From: Tanytarsus gracilentus
Lineage: Eukaryota; Arthropoda; Insecta; Diptera; Chironomidae
DNA length: 64,000 bases
Reading direction: 5' to 3'
NCBI GenBank assembly: GCA_038502055.1
Contig: JAXRKN010000038.1
Coordinates: 5,580,001 to 5,644,000 of the forward strand
Both the position numbers and the translations under genes were made by a program. A model generated the notes under the pieces. That model saw only the letters and a list, made by a program, of their open reading frames with translations. It was not told the DNA's origin and searched no databases. This document shows, piece by piece, positions 39,701 through 54,700 of the stretch. Positions within the stretch are counted from its first letter, which is position 1; each line of letters starts with the position of its first letter.

Positions 39701-42700
39701 CATTTATGTCATCATGAGAAAATTAATTACGCTTTAATTCAGGAAAAATGAGGCGACAGCGTGAGGAAAATTAAATAAACATTTTCATTTAGTTCTTGAA
39801 GTTTAATTCCTGAATTTATTATTGCTCGAGGTTTTATTGGATTTTTTAAAAAAAAGTGAGGGTATGAAAATTGTGATATGACGTGTATGCACAGGAAGCC
39901 TCACAATGAATTGGTGGGAAAATTTTAAAATACACCAATTCACTCAAATTTAGTAAGGGGTGCAAAAAATATGGAAATAATTTTTGAATTAAATAAAGTT
40001 GTATTTTTTTAAGAATAATTTCACATGATAAACTTTAACGTTGTGTTGTGACAAAGTTAAAATTTATAATTTCTTCACTTCTCATCACAGGAAAACAAAA
40101 ACACGAGAAAACTGTGAAATTTAATAAAATATGAGAGCGGAAAAAATTATGCTCAAACTTTTCAACAGTGAGAACTGCACATAAACAAATTCATATGACA
40201 AAGTCCTTTTTTTCTTCTCTGTAAATATTTTTGCAAAAAAACTTTTCTCTTCTTTTTGACATGAAATAAATAAAGTTTTGAATGCAATGCTTTTTTCCTC
40301 TTTTCTATCCTATTTTACTCATTTATTCATTTTACTTTTTTTTTCCTTTTCGCAAAAGCGTGAAATAAACGTAATAAAACTGTGAGGATACGCGCGCGGG
40401 GAAGGGGAGTGGAAAGAAATTAAAAACTTGTGGAATTTAAGTGAAAATTTATTTCAAACTTTTGCCTTTTATCGCAAGCTTTCAAACTTTATCGTCGTAA
40501 GACGAGGTTTGGGTTCAGTGCGAAAGCGAATATACAATAAAATGGCGAAGGAGAGAGAGAGAGAGAAGTTCTACTTAGTAAACTCAATAAGTCGAGTTTT
40601 TTAATTAATTTCCTTTGCGTTTCTCTCTCGCTCTTTACGCCCAAAGAATAAACTTTGAAATGGCAATAAAATTTATTATCAACTAAAATGCGATGGCAAT
40701 TAAAATCAGTTTCTGCATCGCAATAAATGCAGATTATTTTGTGAGTAATTTTCCGATTTAAATGTTGATAATCGTATGAAGTTGTCTAACTACTATAAAA
40801 TTCATTGATGCAGTTTTAAATCTAAATAATTTCTTGATTTAAATCTGCAAAAAAATGAATGACTCATTATTTTCGTGACGTGTGTATTTAACGTACTTGA
40901 GTGTGCTAACTAGGAGAACTCGCGGAAATATTTCATTTTATGGCAGCACAAAAACTGCGCTATTAATTTATGTGTTTTTACTGCAAAATACTTGCGTTTT
41001 TTTTGTATAGATGAGACGTAGATTGGGCGAGTGAGAGTTTATCCACATGCAATACACAACACGACCATCAATCAGCCATTAAACGTTGCAATAAGTTTTT
41101 GCTTTATAATTTAATTTTTTTTTCTTCTGTAAAAACAAATCATTTTCTGTCGATTGATCACAGATCAGAGATTTGCTAACAAACCTGTCGAGGAACGCTT
41201 GAGAGCAATTGCTGTTTATTGTTCACTTGTTGATACATAATGAACACTTATACAGAAACTACTGGATTTACTTATGATAGTGCCATTAAATTAAATAAAA
41301 TCTCCAAACGCGCGTCGCTCTTTATTGAGGTTAATTTTTAGATGCAAAAAAATAATAAAGTTGGTTAATAATCGCAAAGCTTCTGGTCTTACGCCAATGT
41401 GCTTGAATTAGCCCGCTATGCATTTAATAGCAACAACAACGTGCGATACATCCAATTTCTCAGATCATAATTTCACATCATCATCAGCGATTTTTATTTT
41501 CTAAGAAAGAAAAAAAATTAATAGAGAAAAGAGGTAGAAAGAGCTGCAGCATGTAATTAAGCCACAGCGTTGATTTGAAAAGTTAATTGAGCAGGGAAAA
41601 AGATTTATATACGACTTCAATAGTTTGATTAAAAGCTTCTCTTTGAAATCGGCAAAGGACATTGCGGTGTTAAAAGTTCATCCACCCAAGAGAAATTTTA
41701 ACCTTTAAGAATTTATTTTTTGATTAATGCCATGGAAATTTATATTAAAAATTTAATTTTGTCTGAAATTCAAAATTATTCTCAAAAGTTCGCAAATGTT
41801 TGAAAAATAATGAAAATCAAAAAAGTAATGAGTAGTTTCTAATGAGTGGAACTAAGGAGGTGGGAAGAAGTGAGCAATATAAATTACTTAATACCACTAT
41901 CATACTTCTTCTTGGATGATAGCTAGCTGAGAGGTAGCTGAAGTGGATTGTTGAGTCCGAATTAATCATTAAATTATAATTTTCGGTTAGAAGGCGTGAA
42001 ATCGAAATTGAATAGACAATTTTGTTTTAAACATCGCCACTGCGCGTAAATTGAAATCGTTTAGAGAAAATTATCCGTAAGCTAATTTTTTTGTGTCTCA
42101 AATACTCAAAAGACTTGCTTTGACGCTTTTCTGTGCTCAACGAAGGCGAAAATTTCTCTCATATTCCTTGCTCTACGGAGTTCCCTTTTTTTGTGTTTCG
42201 CCTTCAAAGCAAAAATTTCTCATTTCTTCTCCATTGCTGTGTGCAAGGAATTTTTCCAATTTGATGAAATTTAATTAAAAACTCGTTAAGTTTACGCGCG
42301 AGCAAAAAAACGCGTCAGAAGATACAAATTTTTTAATATTCGCTCAAATTATGCAAGAATTTTTTATCTCACTGGACCGCGGCAGCATGTGAAACAATTT
42401 CCATCAAAATGGCAATTAAAGGAGGATGAAAAAATGCTTTAACGACTTAATTCATTAATATCGTTAAAGCATCGCCACTGACCTTAATTTATTTCTCTCT
42501 TTCTGTCTTCATTCACTCGAGTCTGCCCCCAATCGCTTTCTCTCTCGTTCGATATCTCCGTCACATTATCTTATCAATGAACTTTATTTTTTTATCAACA
42601 TTGTGTCACGATGATGGAAGCACTTCAATGGACTTTCATACACACCTCGATTGTGTTTGTGATTAAATAGAAGTGAGAATGATGTAAAATCTAAATTTAG

Positions 42701-45700
42701 AGTAATTTCTTTATCGTTTTTGCAAATATTTTTTTTAGAGGATTAAAAAATTTGTCATAAAATATTCACTTAATGCGCAAGAAATAAATCACTTCCGAAT
42801 ATTTCATTTATGTGCGACGAGAGTATGATAATAAAGTATCATCACGTGTGTGCATTTTTGTGTAGGAAATCTCGCTTTTCGTCTTCTTCTTTTCGCAAAG
42901 CGATTTTCCACGTGAATTATCCCATGAAAGCATCACTCATCTCATACACTTGATTCTTTTCATTCCTTCTTCTCCGGTTGTGTGTTATTCTCGTTTATCT
43001 CATTTCAGTTGAAGCGAAATTGAATTTATTTTGCGATTTTTTTCTGCTTCTCTTGCTCTGTTGCTTTTTCACTCTCATAAAAAATATGTCGCCGACTTCT
43101 TCGTAATCGTGAGTGTGTGTACACATAATGGAGAAGTAGCATGTAATCTGACGACATGTGTGTACAGATCTGCGTTGAATATCTTCTCTCTTTTTTTTTG
43201 TGCGAAAGGAGATGGAGTAAACCTCCCTTCAGCGGATGAAATAAACTCGCAGTGTTGTTGATGCCTTTTGATATGAAAGCGAGCGAGAGAGCGGAAAAGC
43301 ATTTTGTTTCATGTTTTTCTTGGGTAAATTGTTTACATGGTTACATTTACGAGGCATTTATATATTCTCGAGAAGAAGACTGAGGTTTTAGATGAAAAAG
43401 GGTTTCTTGTTGCAAAATTAGTGGCTTTTATGAGCTATGCCAGGATTATCTGAATATAAATTTGTGAAATGAAACGACGCCACAAATATTGTGTGAAAAA
43501 TTTTCTTTACTGAATCAAAATTCCATCCTTCCTACATCATCATCGTTTTCTATACATGCTTGATGTGAAGGATCATATGCTAAATGTAAAAGGTTAATGA
43601 TTATGATGAGAGCTAAAATCCTCACATTTGTGCACACCCACAGACACACACGAAGGATAGATAAAAGCACTTGAAGAACATAAAAGCTGAGATTGTTGGT
43701 TATTAATCAAAATGATACCTAGACATGTGTGGCTTAAATTACACACTCGAGTATAACATTAAATGCTCTACCTTAGAATAATTCGCTTTTGATAGTTTTG
43801 GATAGTGATGAAATTTTTATTGTTTCTTCTCTCAACTAATCTTAAAAGTAATTTTGTTAAAAACTAAAATTTACAAAAAAATTTACTCAACATTTTCACA
43901 CCAAGCATCGACGATGATTATTTGTTCAGTTGAATGAGTATCAATTCGTATATGACTCACACGAGAGAAGAACATTTTCTCGTTCATTTCGCTTAATCAT
44001 TTGAACATAACAAGGAGCTCACATCATTTATCCTTTTCTCCTCTTTTTATCCAATTTTGTTAAATCGAATCTCTTTTACGGAGTTAAGCTTTGAGTTCAA
44101 TTTTCTCTCTCTCAAATCCACTCTCATAGAAACATGTGTGTGTGTGTGTGCAGACAGGTGAATGAATGTTATTTGCCAAGAGATTGTATGGTGATGATAG
44201 TCGAATAAAAATGTGCTCGTATAAAAAAGTTTAGTTTATGAAAATTGTTACGCTAAACAATATATGAAACGATGAGTGCACAGAGTTGCGAGTTAGGAAT
44301 GCGAGACTTTAATCAGGTTTAAACATTAAATCGTATCCTTTTTTTGTGTTGGATAAAATTGTAAACTTTGCAATGAAAACTTCCACTTCGTTAAAAATGA
44401 AAAGAAATTATTAATAAAAATAAAGTTCATGAAAAAGTCGAAAGGAAAAGTTTTTCATAAGCTTCTTTTTTCAATTTTTTCTTCTCAACTCGTTCAAATT
44501 TTTCTCCTTAGTAACATCAAAAGCCAAAAAGAGGTAAAAGTGGGCAGAAAATATTTTCTTCTTTCATTCTTCAATGAATTCCTTGCGGTTAAATGTTAAC
44601 TTGGGTGCTTCTAGAGAAAAAGATGCTGCCCATATGGTCTCGAGCGATAATTATTCATGCATGAATTCATTAAAGAGATTTCCTCTTGCATATTAGTTTG
44701 TAAAATTTAACTGCCGTATGGCCAAGTTATATCCATTTGATTAATGACATCCCGAGAAAGTCGTAAAAATAGTCAAGATCATCTCTCACACTCTCGCACC
44801 GTCGAGTATGCTAATGAGTCATCTATCCATCCAGTCAGACTTGAAGATTATTTTTAAAATTCATTCAATTAATGAAGAGACATTTAAATAAAAAAAAAAT
44901 ATATGTATGAAAGAGACAACAAAACACTCGTATATAAAAAGTAAAACGCAATCAAATTTGAATTTCTGATTGTGAGCTCAAGATTTAGGTTGAGCTCTTT
45001 GGTGGTAAACTGGCAAATGGATAAATGGACATACACACGATGTAGCGGTAAATTTGTATATATTTAAAATTTGGTGGAAAATGAAAGAGAAAAAAAAAGT
45101 TTCGCTGGCGAAATGACGCTGATTCATCCTCGAGTGCTCTTGTTGATATTCAAAGCAGACGACGACAGAATTACTGGGTCATAAATAAGAAGATTTACAT
45201 ACAAACCTGCCACTTTTTTTTATTCACATATGAATTTGTATTTTCATATGAGTCAGCATAAGATTTTAATTTTGCAAAGCCAATGTTTAATCTTTCATAT
45301 GGTTTAGAAGCGGCTGTTCATAAAATGTGTCACTAATTTTAATTTATTCTTTTTTAAATGTTTAAAACTTAATTCATTTCGAAAAGTATATCACACTAAT
45401 TCAAAGCAACGTTAATCTAAATTATTTAATTCTTCGTCCTTCTTTTTTATCAACTCACGCACTCTTGATAATGACTAAAGTGGCGTCAAATTTTCGGCGC
45501 GCAAGTAACCCGATTTTTTGCAAAGCGTCGACAGTAAAAAAAAGGGACACGAGCATTTTTCTCTCACTCGTTTTTAATATCAAGCGATGTCGAATATTTT
45601 ATTAAATTTTCGTCTTGCTAGAAATTTTTATGTGAGTGTGTTCGTACACAAAAAAATTTCTTCTTCAATGTCTTTCGCAACCCCGTCTCTTAAACTCAAT

Positions 45701-48700
45701 TGCAAGGAATTTCACATTGGACGCTATCAAAAGAAGAAGCACTGAAGATGGGATTAAATGACAAAACATGCTCCCTCCTTTTCGATTTCAATTTTTTCAT
45801 GCTTCTCAACAACTTCCCATGTCACAGACAATATTTTTTGGACCTTCTCTAACACCCAATTCACTTTCACATTTAAATGGCATTTCTTCTTTTTTCACAC
45901 TCTTTTCTATCAAGGGAACTCGAATGATTTGTTAAAAGTTATAAATTTTAATTTTAATTATTAAAATTTTTAAAGTGGCATAACTTACAGATGAGCCATT
46001 ATTAAAATGCTCGCTTTCGAGGCGCAAAATGTTCTCTTGATCTACAATATTTTCTATGTGCTCCTCGCATATATATATATACACAACAAACCGTAAAGGC
46101 GAAAGAGCATAAGACAAGTTGTGAAAGATATATTGAGCTGAAAATGGAAAACAATAAATTCATTGTCAGTGAAAGAAGAAGAAAAGCTGCTGAGAGAGAG
46201 AGGGGTGGGAAAAAGGATGAATGAAACGAGGGTGATGAAGGTTGAAATGGCACATACAAAAAGAGGAAACATATTCAAAAGGTGGAAGTGAACATAACCT
46301 GATGAGATATTGACTGAGTTACATGCAATAAAAAGCATTTTGTGACCATCACACGAAGATGATCGAAGTCATACATTAACTTCCCTCAAATATTATTTTT
46401 TTTGTGTGTCAATAAAACGTTTTCCCTTCTTCTTTTGAAAAATAATGTGAAATTAAATTTGTGTTGCTGATTTTCCATATTTTCCATAAATTTTCCTCTT
46501 CTTTTTTTCGCATTTTTTGCAAATATAAAAGCCAATGTTGAAGAGGAGTGAGTAAGAGAGAGAGAGATAAATTTTCCACATCAACCCCAAACTCTGACTC
46601 TTTCTAAGGGTTGGTCTCGCTTATAGTCGTACTATGGAACAATAAGCTAGAGTGAAAGGAGTTCTGTGAGGTGGTAGATTGTGTGTGGCGGTGGGGTTGG
46701 GGTGGAAGAAGAAGGCAAAAAACGGCAATAACAATGATAGCACGATAAAATAATGGAATTGAGCAAAAGTTTTAGGGGTTGTCATCGCTCTTTCTCTCCT
46801 CAACGACGGCATCAGCAGCAGTAGCTCGATATACATACAAGGCAAGCTACTATTCGACTATAAAGAATGGGGTTGGTGGAAAATGTTCATCCTTTTGTTT
46901 TATTTACCATTCTCACTTGCTCTCGCTGCTTGTGCTATATGAATGACTTTACGAAGCAGCTCTCGATGGTTGGGGCGCATGGATGGATGGAAAAATATAC
47001 AAAACTATGCCAAGAATGTGCAATTAGTGAACGTAATATTATTTTATGTGTTGCTAGCTTTTATATAGCTTCTTTCGTGCTGCTGCTGCTGTATGGTGGG
47101 AGTTTAGCAGTCAACAGCACTAGCGTTCAAAAAAAATGCTTTTCCTTTTTCTTTTTGCGAGGCAAGCGAGATAGGACAGAAAATGGCGAAAATATATAAA
47201 TTTCATGAATGAACATAACCGAGGACGCGTCGAGGGGATGAACTGCGAGAGCTTGAGATGAGCATAATGAAATATATTTTATTAAAAACGATGCTGAAGA
47301 GAGATTAAAGACTCGACAACATTGAAATAAAAAGGGTTGTAATAGCTTTAAAAAAGACAACGCCAGTGCTGTTGCGAGAAAAAAAATGTTGCTTTGGAAT
47401 TCAAAAAATTTCCATCCTAGACGATCGTTTGAAAATTGCTAAGCGTTCAATGCTGTGATTTATCGGATGGTATTTGACGATTTATAGGTCAGTGCAAAAA
47501 AAAATTTCATACTGAACCACAATATATGAAGCAATCTTCCATTTGACAAATTCCCAAAAATTTAATTTCAATTTTCTCTCGAGTTTGTCATCACCAATTT
47601 TCCGGTTTGAAAATTTGAATTCAATTTTCGCAACACTTTCAAAGTAGATGAGAGTGAGTTGAGAAAGAAAGAACCCAACATTCTTCTAAAATTTTCCGCA
47701 TGTTCGACTTATTCGTCTCTTCGCTTTCAACTGGAAAATTTAGACATCAAAACCGAGAAAAGTTTTTGCTTGAAAATAAAAGATTGATAAAGTTTTCTTA
47801 ATGTTCGCTTTAAGCACTTTTAAGTTTTAAATTTCGAAAGCTATATAAGAATTTTTTTGCTCCGTGTGAGAGGAAAAAAGTAAAAATCTAATTAAAAAGA
47901 AAGTTGCTTTTGTTTGAAGCTCGAATCTGAACTCAGTAACTGCTTCAAATGAAGTGTAATCAAAGAAGGAAAAACAATTTCCAGTTCAAAGGATTCAAAA
48001 TTTTCTCTCTCAGTCTAAAAGTTAGAGGATGTTGATGATGAAGATCAAACGTTCTTAAAATTCTCTCATCCTTTTTTCTCAACAACGTTCTTAAATAATG
48101 GAATAAGAAAAATCACTGTACCTTCTATCTCCTCCGGTAACATACACAAAAGTTGAGAAAAGGTAGAAGAAATCTCTTAAAGCGTATAAAACTTGAAAAA
48201 AATTTTGTTTTTGATTTCAACTCTCGAGAAATTTCAAAAAAAGGGTTGGTTAAAATTTAAATTTTAACGATAATTTAAAGCATAAATTTTTCAACCAGAA
48301 TTAAAGTCTCCTAAAAATTTAAAACTTTTCTTATGCTCTTTAAGAAAAAAGTTTATTTTAATTAAATTTAATAATCGCTTTTCCATTTAAGACGCAAAGC
48401 ACGTGGAGGATGAAGTTGTGAAAAAAAATATTGTTTATGCGGCAAGACACGAGCTTATAATAGTTTTTCTTCTTTCCACAATCCTTTTTATTGATTTTCT
48501 ATCTTTGCCATTTCATCCTTCTTGCTCCTCTCGACCATTATTCATTGATGGCGATGATGATGAGGAGAATAATAACAGTTCAACACTTCATTCTTGTATG
48601 TATGGCGGAGAATATCAGACGCAAGTTGAATACACAAAATATAAACACTTTTTTGTGGACCAGAGAGAATGAAAATATAAATCAATGAAAACGGCGAATG

Positions 48701-51700
48701 AACGGAAAGGATGAAAAGCCAATAGAGCATTTAATGAAAGTATGAGGAAGAGAGAAATGCAAAAGAGAGGAAACGAAATCGAAAGATTTATTGCCAGCCG
48801 CAGGGTGAAGATGCCGCGCGTCTCATCTCCACAGCCACTTTACGAGGTCAGACTATCATCATCCCGCTTTTCATTTCTCAAGATTTTAATGAAAATTTCT
48901 GTTTACAATGCCAAGCCATTGTTTAGTTCTATAAACAGCAGCGCTTGAAAAACCGCAAGCAGAAAATTTTCATATAATAATATCCTTCACCACGACTAAC
49001 GTCTTTTCTAAAAGCTGAACGAGAGAAAGAGAGAAACCACAACAAAAAAAAGAAGAGAATATTATAAAGCAACGACGACGACAAAATACATGATTTATGG
49101 CTCAGCATCATTGGTGGAGATATGTCATAATAAATCTTGTTTATGAAAAAAAATTTCCTTCTCAATTTTCGCTCACATGAGAGAGATGCTTTTGTGTGTC
49201 ACTTTTTTTCAAGTCAGTCGCATACATGCTGCTGCACATATTGCCAAAAAATCTGCCGAGTAGATTTTAGAGTGAAAAAGGAGACGCAATTTATTTCCAA
49301 TTTTCCTAACGATGTGTCGACGACGATCTTTTGACTCTTTAAAAATGGGATATTAAATTTCCTCGCTCGCATATGTGTGTGTATGTGTATATTGTTTACA
49401 ACCTCAACGACAACGTGCGCGGTAATTGGCAGTGTGTTTAGCAAAACATCCAAGACCACCTTGCAGTATCTCACGATTTTATTTTGTCATTCGATACGCA
49501 GCACATTGACGAATATAATGACTCGCTTGGGGGTGCCTTGCGGAATAATTTTTAAGCACCGAAATTAGGTTAGAGAATTTCCTCCATAATTATTCTGAAT
49601 TCTTCTTCTTCTTTAATGACTTTCTGTCCTTTAATTTGTCGGAGAATTAATAAAAATTTCCTCTTTTTTCACGAGGAACCCCATTTTGAACAAAACGATG
49701 ATGCTTTACAGCACATAATTATTATTCGCTCTACTACCCCATTACGATTTCGCGAGATCTTTAATCTCAATAACCCTTTTTTCTCTCCTCACAGATCATC
49801 GCACATTGTCACCATCATTAGTTTTTATGACGCATAAGAAAAATAAAATAGAATTAAAGAGATGTTAATGTTGATGATTATGAGACGAGTAAATTTTTAG
49901 CTCCTTTTACAAGAATTTTTTTTTATGGAATTTTCGTATTCGGAGGGGAGAGATTTGAAATTCCATTAGAAAGAGAGAGAGAAAATTTTAAAAATTCTCG
50001 AAGGAGCCAATTAGGGGTTTCGTTCATTATAATCTCTGACCGTTGTCTAATTTTCCCATCCCTGCATAAGGTAGTTCATAATGATGATCATCGTCATCAT
50101 CCCTTTTGTTTTAAATTATTTTTTTTATCATCCTATAAGAAGGGAAAAGATGCGAGAGAAGAATTCGCTTTTTAATTAATTTAACAAAAGGATTCCACCC
50201 ACAGAACTTTTTTTTCTTTTCCACTGTGCTGCTCAGTTTGCCGCTTCTCTGTGGACGAAAGAGAGAGAGAGAAAATATAAGAAAGAGACGGAACTGTAGA
50301 ATGGTAATTTAATTAAAAAGGAAAAATTGTTTTCGAGAAAGAACTCAGCAAGCAAGCAGCGCGAAGTTCAAAAATTAATTATCTAGTAGTTTTTCTCTCT
50401 GTTCGCCCCACTGCTGCTGCTCGAGTGTTGTTGTTACTATATGTTTGGCACACACCATCAGAGATTTTTAATTATTACTTGCCATCTCATCCAGTTTTTT
50501 TAAGGTCATCACTTCCATAATTCTTCTTTTGCTATTTTCTCCCGTTTAAGTGAATTTATCGAAAGTAAATGAATGTTGCTGGAAGTTCGCAGCTGGTTGC
50601 TTATCTCTGACCGTTGTTGATTAGTTTCGGAATTAAAATAAATACCGTTTAAACAGAGAGCGACGCGAGCTTATAAATTATGACAATATGACAAAGATAA
50701 TTCCTTTAAATTTCACTAAATTGACCTGCTTTCTGTCTCTTCTTCTTCTTCTTCCTATATATTTCTAATCGCCGTCTCATAAAGTTTTTGTCATTAAAAA
50801 AAATATAAACATGTGTGCGATCAACCACATGTGATGCTGAGTGTGTAAAAGAAACGAGTCTTGTGATAAATTAATTGCTCACTGAAAGCCATCATTGAGT
50901 GATTATTTACTTTTATTTTTCTTCTCATCCACTGTTACTCATTTTCGCTTCTGTCATATGTATGTACGTCGTGTACGCGAAGTATGCATGCAAGACGTCA
51001 TCAACGAGTTTTTTTCTCACTCACTCGGCAACTATTTCAAGTATTTCAAAAATGCGGACGCTCGTTGGGTTTACAGTAAACCACTTTTACTTCCTTTACA
51101 TCCCTTTTTATTATTTTATTTCTTTTTTTTTCTATTTCAACATATTTCGACTCCTAATGAGGGTTGAATATTTTTACTTCTCTTTCCTATGTGCAATATG
51201 ATCAGCTGTTAGTTTGGAATTTTGTTTTCAACGTTCGTTCGTCGATGACGCGCAGAATGTTGCACTGTCATTATTACTGTACTTTTTTATACGTTGAGCA
51301 TTTGCAAATTAAAAAAAACTGTTGACTCAATGGAAATGTTACAAAATTGATCATGTAAGTAATTTTTAACTGATTTACAATCTCTTTTTGACCATGTTGG
51401 CAATTATTGGCTTTTGCCCACAAACTTCTTCCTTCCTCACTTAAAATATGAACACACCGAGAGCATAGGAGATGTGGGTAGTAATAATAATTACATGAAA
51501 TATAATAAATGTTTGCATATATGAGGAGAGGGGGAAGAAAATTTATGGCACTTTACGTAGAGAGTTCATCGTCTGTCTAATTTATTTGCCTTTGTGGACA
51601 CCCCTAGAAGCATACTTTCTGTGAGGTGGCAATATCAGCAGAATTTTAAGGTGGATAGAGGTGAGTGCAGCAGGAAGAGTCTCTCGAATGTGACTGTAAT

Positions 51701-54700
51701 ATTAATTTTGGACTCTATTCATTCAACATTCCACATGCAATATTGTGTAATCACTTTTCTCTCTCCTCCTAACAACCATCTTGAAACCGCATACTGTGGC
51801 TTTTATGCATTTGCAAGATTGAAATTTCCACCTCATACACAGCAACAGCAGCAGCAGCAGCCGTACAACATGAAAGCAATATTTCCATTTTAACTTCGGA
51901 TACAAACAATAGAATTATTTTTCGGAACGGAACTTGTGTGACAAATTCGTGTGTGCATGAGGTCCCGCAAATAGATAGGAACGGAGTGATTTATCGAAAC
52001 AAACGAAAGTTATTAATTATCGTCATGTAGTCTCACTCACTTATATGCTAAACTTCTTCCATCGAAAGCCATATCTTATCTTGTTTCTCATACATGAAAC
52101 ACACTCAAAACCACTACAGGTGTAAAGAGCACTTTTAGAATATTTCGAGTTAAAATAATTGAGTTTTAATTAAATACAACGGTGATGTTGATAATAGCGC
52201 ACACCTTTGTATGGATGGTTTAGTGAATACATAAAATTTAAGTCACACTTTTTATTACACTCCATTATTGTTCATCATTTCAAGATTTAGCCAAAAATCC
52301 ACTCACATGCTTTACCATATTTGTAGGAATCAAGAAAAATATAATATTTAATAAATTAAAACGCATAAAACTCACATGATGCGGGAAAAAATTCTAACAA
52401 GGTTACATCAGCAGACAATCTCGACTCACAGAATTCTTATCTCATGTTTTTAAATCTTAATTGCTTTATCGCGAATGATTTTATAAAATCAAATTAAATA
52501 TCGTGAATAATCTTGAAACGTTTGTCACTACATGATCTAATGAATTAAGTCATAATGTCAAGCACCTCAGTTCAAGTGGTTTTTGATTAAATGAATTTTA
52601 AATGATTAATAGAAGTGGCTCTTATCGAAATCTTATTTGCAATTTCTTCAGCGAATTATGATGACTATTTAAAATTATATACCACATGCATTAAGTGATA
52701 CTAATTTCTTTATTTCCTTCTTTTTATAGGACGAAATGAACTTATAGCACGCTACATCAAGCTTCGAACTGGAAAAACGAGAACGAGAAAGCAAGTCAGT
52801 TCACACATACAAGTTTTAGCTAGAAGGAAATTACGCGAGTTTCAAGCCAAGATGAAGGTGGTAAGTGCCCAACTGCTCACTGATTGCTGTTAATTAAATT
52901 AGAAATCATCACGATAAAAAAAAAGAAGTATGAAGAGATCTTCACGCCGAAGTGTCTGTCAATAAATTATCACACCATGATGATGGTCAAAAGTTAATTT
53001 GAAAAATACTGCTCGCACGTTTACACTCACAACATACATTATGACTAGGTGTATTGTTTAATTTATTGCAAACTCTTTATTTCTTCTCTCCTTCGTTTCT
53101 TTTCTTTTATTGCAAGCTATTAAAGCAATTTGTAAAATTTTATAATTTTCTTAATGCTCTCTCTTCACTCGGCTGTTTTTTTTTCTCTTGCATGATTAAC
53201 ATGTAGAGACATAAAAGGCATTAGACAGCGAGAAAAAGCCCACACACAAAAAAAAATCTTGCGAGCATGTTATGAAAAAATAAAAAATTGCCAGCATTGC
53301 ACCAATTTTAAACAGTCGTCATCGGCGGCCATTTATGGACTGATCGTTTTTTGTAATTACAATTCTGAGCTTGCGACTACACAACAATCATTTTCAATCA
53401 TGTCAAACGCTAATTATTAATCAAGAGATTTTACGCGATGCTTCAATTTAAACTTGAAATAAAGTAAACGCGACGAAGTCATGGTCTTTGTTGATTGTCT
53501 TATCGCAACTTTAGTCATTTAGAGAATTAATGAGACGGAAATGGTTATTTTTATCGTTGACATGTGCGAACGCAAACAAACATTTACTTTTAAGCGAAAA
53601 TGTAGAAAATTTAACGTATTTAAAAAATTTGCAAATATTCAAAGGACCATTCAATGGGCAAGGAGAAAGCCTTTCAAACAATGAGCTCGATGACCTCTGC
53701 CCAACTCATATCGGTAGCGACTGTCAAGGGTCTAACACTCAATCCACCATGTATTCCTCCCTATACTGTAAGCACTCTCTCAATACACACTCATAAGACA
53801 GTCACTTTTTTATGACATTAATCAGTCTGCTTCATCATGACTAATCCCTTTTTTCTCTTCATCATCATCATCCTCACACTTCGATGTAAACAAGACGCAT
53901 TACATAATTTTTTTAACGCTGGTCTCATAATTTTTTGTACATCTGAATTTTTTGCTTACTCATATGTGACGCTGATGTTGTGTCTTTGACTGGCGAATGC
54001 CACGATTCTCGCATTAATATAAAATTAATCATGAGTTAATCATCACGCGAAAACAAATGACTAATTTTTTGAGCATATCAAGAGAGAGTTCATAGACTTT
54101 AATGTGTCATCGCCAATTAAAATCCATAAAGTTAAGTTGAGTGCATCAATCACTAATTTTTGTGTCATCTTCATGGTCATAAAATAATTAAATTAAATTG
54201 CTTAAAGGAAGCTCTTGAAGGAGTGCAATTTGTAAGTTCAATTGGTATTTCCGTTCATATTGTCCTTATCGCTTTAAACAAATCACAATTCATAATGCCT
54301 TGTGGCGCCGGAGTTTATGTTAAAAAAAATATTCATTAGAGATGACTCAAGTGAAGCGTGGGCAGTGGTAAGCAAAAAATAAACTAAAGAACTGAAAATA
54401 AATAAAGACCGAGAACCAGTTCTTTATGGCACTTGTATGTCAATATGAATGGGTCATAAAACTGGTTTCGTTTCCTTTTCGTAAGTGCTTCTTTAAAACC
54501 ATTTTGCTAAAAATAGAAAAATTTAAAATATTTTGCAGTTAATTTATCATTGAGTCAATGCCACTGTCAATTTATTGATTAATTACTTCTCTATGGCTTT
54601 CATTTACCTTAAGGATTAACAAATTGTCACTGACCGTGTCCGAATTAAATAATCGTCCACCCACACGCTATAAATCAATAACTCAATATAATAAAACGAA

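Larger units (their letters stand above)
37129..52729 (+). other. sd: 15.6-kb scalloped intron inside the TEA domain
   Basis: Phase-1 intron between the GKMY-Gly codon and RNELIARY, opening with GTGAGT and closing with a pyrimidine-rich TTTTTATAG. No nested gene was recognised on either strand. It is rich in GA/CT runs, ATG/GAT triplet runs and TAAT-type sequence. Large introns in developmental regulators often hold enhancers, so this is a natural place to look for them; that is inference. Confidence 0.85.

Noticed and set aside
46867..47199. 110-codon open frame with a membrane-like hydrophobic stretch, just after CTATAAAG
   Set aside because: At this AT content a few frames of this length are expected by chance in 64 kb over six frames. 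No family resemblance, and it lies inside the scalloped intron.
51840..51863. CAG repeat that could encode polyglutamine
   Set aside because: The surrounding frame is short and unlike any protein; best read as an intronic trinucleotide repeat.
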